Shown here: positions 25,722-34,300 of the stretch, piece by piece
How positions within the stretch are numbered: the first letter of the stretch is position 1
Layout of the letters: each line of letters starts with the position of its first letter
Assembly (NCBI GenBank): GCA_020161295.1
Contig: JAIUOA010000011.1
Span: 28,395 to 92,394 of the forward strand
DNA from: Bacillota bacterium
GTDB taxonomy: Bacteria; Bacillota; Clostridia; Peptostreptococcales; Acidaminobacteraceae
Length of the DNA: 64,000 bases
Direction: 5' to 3'
Made by a program: the position numbers and the translations under genes
The notes under the pieces: model-generated
The model's database searches: none
What the model was told of the DNA's origin: nothing
The model's input: only the letters and a program-made list of their open reading frames with translations

Positions 25722-26301
25722 TAATTTGACGAAGCGCTTCGGAAGTGAGAAGGTGTTTGAGGGGTTCAAATTAGAGATTTTTAGAGATGAAATCTTAGTG
25801 ATAATGGGCGCCTCCGGGTCGGGGAAATCGACACTATTGAATCTCATCGCAGAGCTAGATCATGATTATGAAGGAGAGATATGGCGTTCGACGGATATAA
25901 GTGAAGGCGTGTCGATACCTTATCCCATGGTTTTCCAGGAATCTGAGAGTCTGCTCCCTTGGTTGAATGTGATAGAAAATATCCGTTTAGTTGCACCTGG
26001 GTTAACCGGTGACCAAATCATATCGTTATTGAAGGAAGTTGAGATGGCAGATGATTCTCATAAGTACCCTAGAGAACTATCTGGCGGAATGAAGCAACGT
26101 GTTGGGATTGCGAGAGCACTTGCATGTCGTTCGAGAATACTTTTGATGGATGAGCCTTTTGCAAGCTTGGATGAAGAACTTCGGCTCAAACTTCAAGATC
26201 TGATTCGAGCGATTAAAGTACGAGATGCACTAACGGTTGTTTTTGTGACCCATGATCAATCGGAAGCGGAAAGGCTTGGTGACCGAATCATCAAGTTATA
26301 G
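25699..26301 (+). CDS. ABC transporter ATPase (SsuB/TauB type), TTG start
   Basis: The 200-residue ATPase has Walker A GASGSGKST (about 35-43), Q-loop FQESESLLPWLN, signature ELSGGMKQRVGIARAL, Walker B ILLMDEPFASLDE and H-loop VTHDQSEAERL. The LLPWLN Q-loop and DEPFASLD are typical of the SsuB/TauB/NrtD group. The TTG at 25699 is chosen because GGGAGG lies 6 bases upstream; residues encoded before it do not resemble an ATPase. It overlaps the permease gene by 23 bp. A strong terminator follows the stop. Confidence 0.9.
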   Translation: MEPLISINNLTKRFGSEKVFEGFKLEIFRDEILVIMGASGSGKSTLLNLIAELDHDYEGEIWRSTDISEGVSIPYPMVFQESESLLPWLNVIENIRLVAPGLTGDQIISLLKEVEMADDSHKYPRELSGGMKQRVGIARALACRSRILLMDEPFASLDEELRLKLQDLIRAIKVRDALTVVFVTHDQSEAERLGDRIIKL

Positions 26302-26302
26302 A

Positions 26303-26337
26303 AAAATCCAAGGCATATGGCAGGCCTTGGATTTTTT
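26303..26337. terminator. Bidirectional terminator
   Basis: Stem AATCCAAGGC/GCCTTGGATT with T-runs on both strands. It serves the ABC operon (+) and the trxB-like gene (-). Confidence 0.8.
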
Positions 26338-26350
26338 GATGGGGTATTAC

Positions 26351-27574
26351 TTAAAATTGATTTGCAATTAAGGATTCGTTTAGTTCGTAGATTTTTTCTG
26401 TAATCTTTCCGTCTTTCGTGACGACCATAGCTGGCACTTTTTCAAGTTCAAGTTTGAGGGCTAAGCCGTTAGACTTATAGGTGTCGATTCGATTGACCAC
26501 GATTTTGCCAGCGTGCTGTTTTTCGATGGCTTCGATATTTGCAAGGAAGTTTCTAGATTCTGCATCGATGGCATTGTAGACATAAATCAATCCAGGTTTT
26601 TCACTTTGCATAATCTTATGATCAAAAATCTCTTTTTCAGCGATGTAGCGCTCTGCAGCTGTACCAGCGATAGCGCCATCGCCCACAGCAGTTGCGATTT
26701 GCTTAAGCCACTTGTCCGTGCAGTCCCCGATGGCGAAAACGCCTTCGATGCCTGTTTCTTTTTTCTCATTGACTGTGATGTACTTATGGCGGGTAAGTGG
26801 CAGTTGACCTTCGAACAGTTCAGTGTTTGGTAAGTACCCGATAAATTCGAAACAGTTATCGCAATCAACAGGAATCTCTTCATCGGTTTTGACGTTTTTA
26901 AGGACGACTCTCTCAAGGTGATCATTTCCCTCAAAACGTTTAACGACAGAGTTCCAAACGAATTTCATCTTTGGGTTGGCGAGCGCTGCTTCTTTTGCGA
27001 TTTCATTACAGTCCATTTTGCCTTCTTCATGCATAACAGATACCGTTACTTGTCTCGCAAATTTGGTTAGGAACATCCCTTCTTCGATTGCGGCATCACC
27101 TGAACCGATGACGACGACGTGCTTATCGGTGTTACCAGCTGCATCACAGGTAGCGCAGAAGCTAATGCCTTTATCAAATAAAAACTCTTCTTCTCTTTCG
27201 GCACCTGTGGTTCTTGGACGACCGCCAGTAGCAATAATCACCACTTTACCGATGAACTTGTTTCTGAAAGTTTCAACGACTTTTTCTTCTCCATGGAGGT
27301 CGACACTCGTTACTGCCGTAAGCTTAAAGTCCACGCCCATGTTTTTTGCTTGCTCTTTCATAAGATTCGTGATGGCTTCACCTTTTGGCGCATCTGGGAA
27401 TCCAGGATAGTTTGCTATTTCGTTTGTATACGTTGCAAGTCCTCCCACGAGGGCTTTTTCTAATAAAATGGTTTTTAGTCTCGCACGACCTGAGTAAATA
27501 GCAGCACTGAGTCCAGCAGGACCGCCACCGATGATAATCACGTCATAATGCTCAACGACTTTTTCTCTAGCCAT
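26351..27574 (-). CDS. Thioredoxin-reductase-like flavoprotein fused to a redox-dead thioredoxin-like domain
   Basis: Residues 1-322 follow bacterial TrxB: FAD site IIIGGGPAGLSAA (about 13-25), ATGGRPR, the redox disulfide FCATC (C140/C143), the pyridine-nucleotide site GSGDAAIEEG and GVFAIGDC (about 278-285). An extra CDNC pair lies at C238/C241. A further 83-residue domain (325-407) has a thioredoxin-like pattern, with the cis-Pro at VPAMVV (P381), but its active-site position reads NAIDAE with no Cys. It ends an operon of split YedE, TusA and YedE genes, so it probably reduces a persulfide or disulfide made during sulfur uptake. That role is inference. Confidence 0.85.
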   Translation of the reverse strand: MAREKVVEHYDVIIIGGGPAGLSAAIYSGRARLKTILLEKALVGGLATYTNEIANYPGFPDAPKGEAITNLMKEQAKNMGVDFKLTAVTSVDLHGEEKVVETFRNKFIGKVVIIATGGRPRTTGAEREEEFLFDKGISFCATCDAAGNTDKHVVVIGSGDAAIEEGMFLTKFARQVTVSVMHEEGKMDCNEIAKEAALANPKMKFVWNSVVKRFEGNDHLERVVLKNVKTDEEIPVDCDNCFEFIGYLPNTELFEGQLPLTRHKYITVNEKKETGIEGVFAIGDCTDKWLKQIATAVGDGAIAGTAAERYIAEKEIFDHKIMQSEKPGLIYVYNAIDAESRNFLANIEAIEKQHAGKIVVNRIDTYKSNGLALKLELEKVPAMVVTKDGKITEKIYELNESLIANQF

Positions 27575-27603
27575 TCCGTTCTCCTTAATTTGAATTTGGG
27601 GGA

Positions 27604-28167
27604 TTAGGTCATGAAGTACTTGACGAGAAGCTTGCTACCCACTACTGCACCTGCAAACATTCCGATGGCGAAAACCCAGCCAGAGAGTGAAAGCGAAGCA
27701 ATTCCACCATAAAGCGCTCCGATGTTGCATCCGAAAGAAAGGCGTGCACCATAACCCATTAATAAACCGCCGATGGCTGCTGCAAAGATTTGTTTTTTTG
27801 ATTTTATTTTTTTGATTTTAAAACCTGAGGCGAGCAAGGTTGCTGCTAATGCGCCAAAAATCACTCCGAAGTTTCGCCATGAATCAGGGTGATTCAGGAT
27901 GCCTCCTTCTAAAGTTGCTTGCGCACCTGGGCTAGCAAAGTAGTACCATTTATCGACACTGCCACCAAATGCTTCAAAAATCCATGCGCCCCAAGTTGCG
28001 AAGGCTCCCGATACACCCCAAGGGCTTTTAGTGGTAGCCAGCGTAATGATTTGGAAAAGCGATAGCAAAACGGCTGCCGTAACGTAAGTAAACGGATTCT
28101 TGCCCCATCTAATGTAGTATTCATTTGACTTCATTCTGTCAAAGAATTTTTCCTTCTTTTGTTCCAA
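27604..28167 (-). CDS. YeeE/YedE-family membrane protein, second half-module
   Basis: The 187-residue protein has about five hydrophobic segments and the family signature YGARLSFGCNIGALYGG (about 133-149), with the pore-type Cys. YeeE/YedE/TsuA proteins conduct thiosulfate or related sulfur species, and full-length members contain two such modules in about 330-400 residues. Here the two modules are separate genes, with TusA between them. The start codon is TTG at 28165-28167, 8 bases after GGAGGTG; no ATG in frame fits. It is followed by the TrxR fusion gene in the same operon. Confidence 0.88.
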   Translation of the reverse strand: MEQKKEKFFDRMKSNEYYIRWGKNPFTYVTAAVLLSLFQIITLATTKSPWGVSGAFATWGAWIFEAFGGSVDKWYYFASPGAQATLEGGILNHPDSWRNFGVIFGALAATLLASGFKIKKIKSKKQIFAAAIGGLLMGYGARLSFGCNIGALYGGIASLSLSGWVFAIGMFAGAVVGSKLLVKYFMT

Positions 28168-28202
28168 TGTTTACACCTCCAAAATTTGGTGTGATACCAT
28201 TT

Positions 28203-28430
28203 TTACTTCGTTTTTTCGATGATGACTTCCCACTCACCATCATCCACTTCTTCAACTTCCACATTATAGCCTTCTTTTCTAGCCCATTCTGGAACGTTTT
28301 TCATCGCACAACTATGATCGATTTGAACGATTAATACATCGCCAACTTCAAGTTCTTTAATTTTATTTTGAGATTTTACCAAAGGTACAGGACATGCTTC
28401 ACCATAACAATCTAACATGACTTCTTTCAT
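28203..28430 (-). CDS. TusA/YeeD-family sulfur-carrier protein
   Basis: This small 75-residue protein has the SirA/TusA motif with the persulfide-carrying Cys in CYGEACPVPLVK (C13; a second Cys at 8) and a later Cys in DHSCA. Next to YeeE-type channels, YeeD proteins handle thiosulfate sulfur on the cytoplasmic side, and the gene order here (channel half, carrier, channel half) fits that role. GGAGG lies 9 bases upstream of the ATG. Confidence 0.92.
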   Translation of the reverse strand: MKEVMLDCYGEACPVPLVKSQNKIKELEVGDVLIVQIDHSCAMKNVPEWARKEGYNVEVEEVDDGEWEVIIEKTK

Positions 28431-28450
28431 TTTAAGATTCCTCCAATATA

Positions 28451-28466
28451 ATTATTCATTAATAAT
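28451..28466. repeat. AT-rich inverted repeat between yedE-like and tusA-like genes
   Basis: ATTATTCATTAATAAT is a 6-4-6 inverted repeat in the 71-bp gap. It could be a processing or regulatory site; no T-run follows on the minus strand. Confidence 0.3.
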
Positions 28467-28501
28467 TCGTGATACGATATAATATGATTTATCAGGTGCG
28501 A

Positions 28502-29185
28502 TTAGTGTGCACCGCCACGTTTCTTTTCATATTGTTCTGCTACTACATATAAAATCAGCAATACCATCAATTGAATGATGACGGCACCCATCCAACCGAA
28601 AACATCTGGTAAGAAGATGCTTGGACCTTTAGAAATAAACCATTCCTTCCACCATCCAAAATCATGAGCACCCCAAAGGGAACCTATGATGAAGAACACA
28701 AAAGCAATCATGTTCATAATAAAGCCTTCTCCCACGCGCATAAGGGTTCCTGAAGCGCAACCTCCGGCGATGACCATACCGATTCCAAATAAAAATGCAC
28801 CTACAAGTGTGGCGATTGAAATCGGAACGACATAACTCATACCTGGGATCGGGAGCCCCGCTTGTGCATAGCCATACTTGATGGCTGTAAAACCTAAAGT
28901 GGTGATGGCGAATGCGATGATGACCGCTCTCGTGATGGAAGTACCACCAGTGAGGTAGGGATCTCGCATGGAAGCTGTAAAGCAAAAGCGTCCCTTTTGA
29001 AGAATGAAGCCAAAAGCGGTGCCTGTTAACCAAAAGAAAGCCATGTTTGATGACTTGATGTTTAGTAGTAGCGCGACGATGATGATAAAGGCTACTGTCA
29101 GGAAACCCAGTGGTATCTGATTCTTCTTTGGTTTGCGATTTGCCGAAGAGCGTCTAGAAGATGCTGTTGATGTTTGTTCAGCCAT
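28502..29185 (-). CDS. YeeE/YedE-family membrane protein, first half-module
   Basis: After a positively charged Ser-rich N-terminus, about six hydrophobic segments follow. The two hallmarks of the family are LQKGRFCFTASMRD (about 62-75) and AGGCASGTLMRVGEG (about 138-152). It probably pairs with the other half-module to form one sulfur-compound channel. The ATG at 29185 was preferred over the GTG at 29194 because AGGAG overlaps the latter. It is the first gene of the operon and lies divergent from the LysR regulator, with a palindrome between. Confidence 0.9.
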   Translation of the reverse strand: MAEQTSTASSRRSSANRKPKKNQIPLGFLTVAFIIIVALLLNIKSSNMAFFWLTGTAFGFILQKGRFCFTASMRDPYLTGGTSITRAVIIAFAITTLGFTAIKYGYAQAGLPIPGMSYVVPISIATLVGAFLFGIGMVIAGGCASGTLMRVGEGFIMNMIAFVFFIIGSLWGAHDFGWWKEWFISKGPSIFLPDVFGWMGAVIIQLMVLLILYVVAEQYEKKRGGAH

Positions 29186-29245
29186 TTTTTTCACACTCCT
29201 GAATTAAAAAAAGTTTGCTATACTCTTAACAATCTCACATATTTA

Positions 29246-29261
29246 TGATAACATTTTATCA
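29246..29261. promoter_or_regulatory. Candidate LysR operator in the yedE/lysR divergent region
   Basis: TGATAACATTTTATCA is a perfect 6-4-6 inverted repeat of T-N11-A type, located 61 bp from the yedE-like start and 95 bp from the lysR start. LysR-family proteins usually bind such sites between themselves and a divergent target. Confidence 0.5.
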
Positions 29262-29355
29262 AGTGTTTCGTCTCCCGTGCAAAACTGAATCAATATAAGA
29301 AAAAACGATGGCCAAAATACGTGCCAGTCATGCATTATTAATGAAGAGGTGAAGT

Positions 29356-30255
29356 ATGAATTTAACCGCACTAGAATATTTTAGAGAAGTTGTGGAAACC
29401 AAAAGTATCTCTAAGGTTGCCACCATAAGACACATTTCACAGTCAGCACTTAGCCAAAATATTCAAAAACTTGAGGATGAGCTTGGTTTCAGTTTGCTTG
29501 AACGATCTAATCGAGGCGTCGAGCCTACAGATGCGGGAAAGATTCTTTTTAAGCATTCTGGTACCATGCTCCGCGTACTTGAAAAGATGAAGGAAGAGCT
29601 TGAATCACTGCATTATAGTATGGAGAACATTAGAATAAATGGGTCTCTGTCACTGGTTGACTACAGTTTGCCATGTGTGCTCTACAAGGTTAAGAAGAAA
29701 TACCCAAGTTATAACTTTGAGATGCATGCACGTTCCAACATGGACTCCATGAACGATCTTATCAATGATTTGACAGATTTGTGTTTTGTCACTGAAGAAC
29801 CTTGTGATGATCGATTGGATTTCGCGCATATCGGAAAAGAACGCATCGTTTTAGTCGCCAATTCACAATCTAGAATTCCAGATATCATCGATGTGAAAGA
29901 TCTTCTTAAGCATGAAATGGTGCTTCTGGATGACGAAGCCTTGACGATATCATCGTTCATAAAACATAAGCTTAAAGATGTTGGCCTTACCATAGATAAA
30001 ATACCCATCATGTTCAAAGTGGATTCTATTCCCGCAGCCAAATCATCGATTAGCAACAATTTGGGAATTTGTTTTCTACCTTATATGGCCGTTAAGAAAG
30101 AGCTATATGAAAAAAAATATAAAATCGTCGAAGTCAACCAGTTCGATTTGGATTTTAAAATTTATGTCGTCTCTCAAAAAAAATGTAACCGTAATCGTTC
30201 TGTTGAAGATGTTTATAATTATTTCGTCGAAAATGGAGAGAAGGATTTCTGCTGA
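29356..30255 (+). CDS. LysR-family transcriptional regulator
   Basis: The 299-residue protein has the N-terminal LTTR helix-turn-helix (ALEYFREVVETKSISKVA, then ISQSALSQNIQKLEDELG, residues about 5-47) and a LysR-substrate domain (about 90-295). GAAGAGGTG precedes the ATG. It is divergent from the yedE-tusA-yedE-trxB-like operon and flanked on the other side by a second tusA-like gene, so it most likely controls sulfur-carrier and uptake genes. The ligand is unknown. Confidence 0.92.
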   Translation: MNLTALEYFREVVETKSISKVATIRHISQSALSQNIQKLEDELGFSLLERSNRGVEPTDAGKILFKHSGTMLRVLEKMKEELESLHYSMENIRINGSLSLVDYSLPCVLYKVKKKYPSYNFEMHARSNMDSMNDLINDLTDLCFVTEEPCDDRLDFAHIGKERIVLVANSQSRIPDIIDVKDLLKHEMVLLDDEALTISSFIKHKLKDVGLTIDKIPIMFKVDSIPAAKSSISNNLGICFLPYMAVKKELYEKKYKIVEVNQFDLDFKIYVVSQKKCNRNRSVEDVYNYFVENGEKDFC

Positions 30256-30265
30256 TTAAAATAAA

Positions 30266-30302
30266 AAGCTGACGCGTCATACCATTAGACGGTCAGCTAT
30301 TC
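30266..30302 (-). terminator. Terminator of the second tusA-like gene
   Basis: On the minus strand AGCTGAC-CGTC / GACG-C-GTCAGCT is followed by TTTTTATTTT. It also lies just past the lysR stop on the other strand. Confidence 0.7.
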
Positions 30303-30306
30303 CTAT

Positions 30307-30525
30307 TTATGGCTTAGTAATGGTAATTTCCCATACGCCATTCATCACTTCCTCGATGACATACTCAAATTTTGTCTTCCCTAGATGGTCTTTTAAAGAC
30401 TCGATGACACAACTGTGATCCACCACCATTTGAAAGGATTCACCATTGGCGAGATGCTCCAGTTCGTGTTGCATTTTTATAATCGGTAAAGGGCATATAT
30501 CTCCGAAACAGTCAATTTTATTCAT
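30307..30525 (-). CDS. Second TusA-family sulfur-carrier protein
   Basis: The 72-residue protein has CFGDICPLPIIK (carrier Cys 11, extra Cys 6) and the later DHSC cysteine. Both features are shared with the TusA copy in the yedE operon, so the two are paralogues. It is transcribed alone and convergent with lysR. A start at the second of two adjacent ATGs (30525) gives better spacing to GGGGTG. It may serve a different acceptor from the operon copy. Confidence 0.88.
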   Translation of the reverse strand: MNKIDCFGDICPLPIIKMQHELEHLANGESFQMVVDHSCVIESLKDHLGKTKFEYVIEEVMNGVWEITITKP

Positions 30526-30585
30526 CATTTCACCCCATTTTAATCCACTTATTTTCTAAAATTATAACATATATTCGAGGTGATC

Positions 30586-31341
30586 ATGAATTTTTCAGTG
30601 GTAATTCCCGTTTATAATAGCACATCATCACTAGAAATACTCCTTGAAGAGATTTCCAGCTACTTCTCCCCGAAGGGGTTAACCTACGAAGTAATCTTAG
30701 TAGATGACGCCAGTCAAGAGACGACGGTTAAGGCGATGGATAACCTTAGATTGAATGATGACTACGGGAAGCTAATTAGGATTCGACTCTCATATAATGT
30801 CGGACAGCAGCGGGCATTAGCCATAGGGTTGAAGCATGCCTCGGGAAAGTATGCCATCACCATGGATGACGACCTTCAGCACGATATTCAGACAGTAGAA
30901 GAAATGCTTAAGGCCGCACAAATGGGTGCAGACCTTGTTTATGGAGTCTATGAGGTATATAATGATCATCAAAGTAGGGCTTGGGGATCGAAAATCATCG
31001 CCATATTTTTCAAAATAAGATATCATAAAGCATTAAAGGGTAATCGCGTCAGCAGTTTCAGACTGATTCACGAGGGTATTTATCGAGCATTGCCAAAAGA
31101 GGATAAACCCTTCGTCTATCTTAGTGCAGAACTACTCCCTCTATCAAGCCAGGTTGCAAACGTCATGGTTGAGCGGAGGGAACGCGTATACGGGAAATCA
31201 GGTTATTCACTTACAAAATGTATCCAAATTGGTTTGAAACTCTTTTTTCATTACGGTATTATAGATGCATTCAACGGTTTACTAAGGAGGAGTTCTTATG
31301 AAGCGCATGCTCATGGTAGGCGCAGGAAGCTGTCAGATTAA
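30586..31341 (+). CDS. Family 2 glycosyltransferase
   Basis: The 251-residue protein has the GT-A fold pattern: FSVVIPVYN at the N-terminus, ILVDDAS (about 41-47), and the metal-binding motif ITMDDDLQH (about 93-101). It is closest in pattern to polyprenyl-phosphate sugar transferases (ArnC/DPM1) but lacks the C-terminal membrane pair. CGAGG supports the ATG at 30586. The end overlaps the ATP-grasp gene by 44 bp in another frame, so the two are coupled. It probably adds a sugar to a lipid carrier for surface glycan; the sugar is unknown. Confidence 0.85.
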   Translation: MNFSVVIPVYNSTSSLEILLEEISSYFSPKGLTYEVILVDDASQETTVKAMDNLRLNDDYGKLIRIRLSYNVGQQRALAIGLKHASGKYAITMDDDLQHDIQTVEEMLKAAQMGADLVYGVYEVYNDHQSRAWGSKIIAIFFKIRYHKALKGNRVSSFRLIHEGIYRALPKEDKPFVYLSAELLPLSSQVANVMVERRERVYGKSGYSLTKCIQIGLKLFFHYGIIDAFNGLLRRSSYEAHAHGRRRKLSD

Positions 31342-32539
31342 CGCCATAAAAAAACTAAAAGCCACGGGGATTTATGTGGTGGCAGCCGACTATAATCTCA
31401 TGACTGAAGGAAAGCGATTGGCAGATGCGCATGAAATTGCAGATGCTTTTGATGAAGAAGCCATATATGAATGTGCAGTAAAACACCAGGTAGATGGTAT
31501 TATGACCACTGGGACTGATCAACCCGTTTTAGTGGTCGCTAGGGTAGCCGAACGGCTGGGACTCCCACATTTTATCGATTCTGACACTGCGCTTTGGGTT
31601 ACGAATAAAAAAGCGATGAAACATCGTTTTCATCAGTTCAAGATTCCCACTGCACCATTTGCAGTAATCAACCATCAGTTCAGTCCCACGGCATTAATGG
31701 GCATAAAACCGCCTTATGTCATCAAACCTCTTGATTCTCAGGGGCAACGCGGTATTTATAAAGTGGACACCATCGACGAGATTAGGCAAAGATTCGACGA
31801 TGTGCTTGTGCATTCCAGAAGTCATGAAATTCTCGTGGAACAGTATTACGAATCGACAGAGGTCACCGTTAGCGGTTGGGTAAGTCGTGGAAGAGCTAGC
31901 ATACTAACGGTCACAGATCGAATCGCCTTTCCATCGGAAGAGAAAATCGGTGTTTGTTTGGCTCACGAGTATCCATCGCGGCACATGGCAACATATGGTC
32001 AGAAAATTGATGATCTAACAGGTCAGATCGTGACACAGTTTGGTATAGAGGAAGGTCCTATTTATTTTCAGTTTCTTATCGGGGATAAGGGGATTTGGGT
32101 CAATGAAATTGCCTGTCGTTTAGGGGGAGCTTATGAGGATGTGACAATTCCGCTGGTCACTGGCGTGGATGTCCTTTCTCTTAACATCGAAGGTGCATTA
32201 GGCATACCGCTGGCTGTCCTTCCTAAAGAAAAACACGCCTTAGTTGGCGCGTTCAATACACAGCTTTTCTTTTGTAATCCAGGAGAAATCACTAATATGA
32301 CACCGATATCGGAGATAAAAGCGCTACCCTTCGTGGTTGATGCCGGTTACAATTATCGGATTGGCGACACCATTGGAGCCGTTGAGAATGCTTCGCAGCG
32401 TGCGGGATTCTTCATCGTCACTGGAGAATCACCACAGGATTTGCATCATCACGTGGCTCAGGTATATCGTCTACTACGAATAGAAACGCGAGACGGCATT
32501 AACCTTGTAAGACCCTTCGACTATGGTAATACCTTGTAA
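31298..32539 (+). CDS. ATP-grasp ligase of unknown substrate
   Basis: The 413-residue protein has a Rossmann-like pre-domain (MLMVGAGSCQINAIKKL), an ATP-grasp core with the Lys in PYVIKPLDSQGQRGIYKV (about 137-154), EILVEQYYES, and the metal site VNEIACRLGG (about 268-277). This is the carbamoyl-phosphate-synthase-like branch, used in peptide or nucleotide-sugar chemistry. AAGGAGG precedes the ATG, inside the glycosyltransferase gene. Its 3' end overlaps the convergent GT39 gene by 19 bp. Context suggests modification of a glycan precursor. Confidence 0.8.
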   Translation: MKRMLMVGAGSCQINAIKKLKATGIYVVAADYNLMTEGKRLADAHEIADAFDEEAIYECAVKHQVDGIMTTGTDQPVLVVARVAERLGLPHFIDSDTALWVTNKKAMKHRFHQFKIPTAPFAVINHQFSPTALMGIKPPYVIKPLDSQGQRGIYKVDTIDEIRQRFDDVLVHSRSHEILVEQYYESTEVTVSGWVSRGRASILTVTDRIAFPSEEKIGVCLAHEYPSRHMATYGQKIDDLTGQIVTQFGIEEGPIYFQFLIGDKGIWVNEIACRLGGAYEDVTIPLVTGVDVLSLNIEGALGIPLAVLPKEKHALVGAFNTQLFFCNPGEITNMTPISEIKALPFVVDAGYNYRIGDTIGAVENASQRAGFFIVTGESPQDLHHHVAQVYRLLRIETRDGINLVRPFDYGNTL

Positions 32540-34077
32540 ACGGCTGTTTTCCATGGATAGGTGCCTGAGAATTTGGAAATCCTCATGGCATAAAGTGGAT
32601 TTTCGAAGGATTTAACCAGCACACAATGTTCATCTATGAAGTGCTGCATGTCTTCATAATAGTCGATATTGACATAGAGAAAGTCCCATTTTGGTTTGGT
32701 TCTATAGAGATAAGCCATTTCTTCGTGTATAACCAACGTGTCTATTTTACGGTCTCGCACATAAGTTTCAAAATCCATTCCACTTTCAGTGAGATAACCG
32801 AGATTCCGGACATCGTAAAAACGGTATGGATCGAAGGCTTCTAAAGTATTAAGATTGCCTAATACGATGGCATCTTTCGAAACGAGCGTCTGAAGTTCAT
32901 CGATGACATCACCATAATTTTTTACGTAAAAACGCTGTTGCCAGTACGACGACATATTATTTTGTAGATTAAAACCACTTGCAGTTAGGAGTACGATTAG
33001 TAGGCTCATGACGACAAGTGGTTTTTTACATATGAAATTAATCCATTCAATCAACATTAGCATTACAAACGGCATGAAAAACACCACAGCGGTTTGATTG
33101 TATCTTCCGATGAAGAGGAGGCCGACCAAAATTGCTAAAACCATTACTGCTGGAAGGAAGATTTCAAATTGATCCGTACGCCTTTTAATGAATCGGTGGA
33201 AAATCCAATAAACGAAAAAGAAAGTTAGAAGGATAAAAAGAGCGAGCAAGGGACCTTTGATTTGATAAAGGTCATAAGTTCCTCCGATTTGATGATAGAG
33301 TTTCACGAAGTACCAGTAAAATCCACTGAATCGACCAAGTGGTTCCGAATCGACCCCCAATGATTCTCCATAAGCCAAATAGCCACTGATAAAATTAGGA
33401 TTCATGGAAAGACCAACCATTACGGTAGTTAAAAGTCCGGCCACGGTCAATCCCCAAAACGCGAGTAATTGTCGTATAGATGACCGATTCATAAGGATGC
33501 CGAAAAACAGAAGGGCTGAGAATGTAGCACCTATGAGAAAGCTGTTTGGGTGTATACCAAATGATAAAACTAGTAGTAGAGAGAGCTTGATCGGAAGATT
33601 TTTGGCGTTAGCCATGTAAAGAAAATACCCCACCATCATTATAAGCAGAATGATCGATTCTTGTCTTCCGGTATGTGCTGTGGCAACAAGTTGGATATTA
33701 AAAGCCAGTATGGTGAGTGCCAATGGGGCTGTGGCATTCACACCAAAACGTCGATTTAGTATGGGAATCAAACACATTAACATCAGTGTCATACTAATCA
33801 AAGAAACGAGTCTCATGGTAAAAATGGTGTCGCCAGTGAGGTTAAATGCGAGTATAAGGAGTCCATTATAAAGCCACCTAAAGGGATGAACGACGCGAGG
33901 ATAAAGGTCGTAGAAGGGCTCAGTGACATCAAAACGTTGACTATTCATCATATGAGTGGCAATGCCTTTTAACCAGATTTCATCGGAATGGATCACCGGG
34001 AAATCCAGTAGAGTGATTAAATTAATGATAAAAAAAAGCAGTATGACGAAATAGGATAGAAATTGATAGCGTTTCAT
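32521..34077 (-). CDS. GT39-like polytopic glycosyltransferase (ArnT/PMT family)
   Basis: The 518-residue protein has about ten to twelve hydrophobic segments and the ArnT/PMT-like first loop with acidic residues (DFPVIHSDEIWLKGIA, Asp-Glu at about 35-36), then a C-terminal soluble tail. Such enzymes move a sugar from a polyprenyl phosphate to a lipid or protein on the outer face of the membrane. It would be a suitable partner for the neighbouring GT2. GGAGG places the start at ATG 34077. Confidence 0.8.
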   Translation of the reverse strand: MKRYQFLSYFVILLFFIINLITLLDFPVIHSDEIWLKGIATHMMNSQRFDVTEPFYDLYPRVVHPFRWLYNGLLILAFNLTGDTIFTMRLVSLISMTLMLMCLIPILNRRFGVNATAPLALTILAFNIQLVATAHTGRQESIILLIMMVGYFLYMANAKNLPIKLSLLLVLSFGIHPNSFLIGATFSALLFFGILMNRSSIRQLLAFWGLTVAGLLTTVMVGLSMNPNFISGYLAYGESLGVDSEPLGRFSGFYWYFVKLYHQIGGTYDLYQIKGPLLALFILLTFFFVYWIFHRFIKRRTDQFEIFLPAVMVLAILVGLLFIGRYNQTAVVFFMPFVMLMLIEWINFICKKPLVVMSLLIVLLTASGFNLQNNMSSYWQQRFYVKNYGDVIDELQTLVSKDAIVLGNLNTLEAFDPYRFYDVRNLGYLTESGMDFETYVRDRKIDTLVIHEEMAYLYRTKPKWDFLYVNIDYYEDMQHFIDEHCVLVKSFENPLYAMRISKFSGTYPWKTAVYKVLP

Positions 34078-34300
34078 AGCGTCCTCCAACCAAGGTTAAC
34101 TTTATCATAAGGCATCGGGCTTGGATTGTCATCTGGGTGGGCATTAGATTTATATATTTAGCATAAGCAAACGCGATAGCTAAATCTTTAACAAGTAAGT
34201 TATAATTAAGCCGTGAATTGTTAAAGTAATGACGAATAAATTGTCTAACATTTAACAAAGTACTCCCGAGCAATCTCACAAATTCGTTTAGGAGGTCAAC

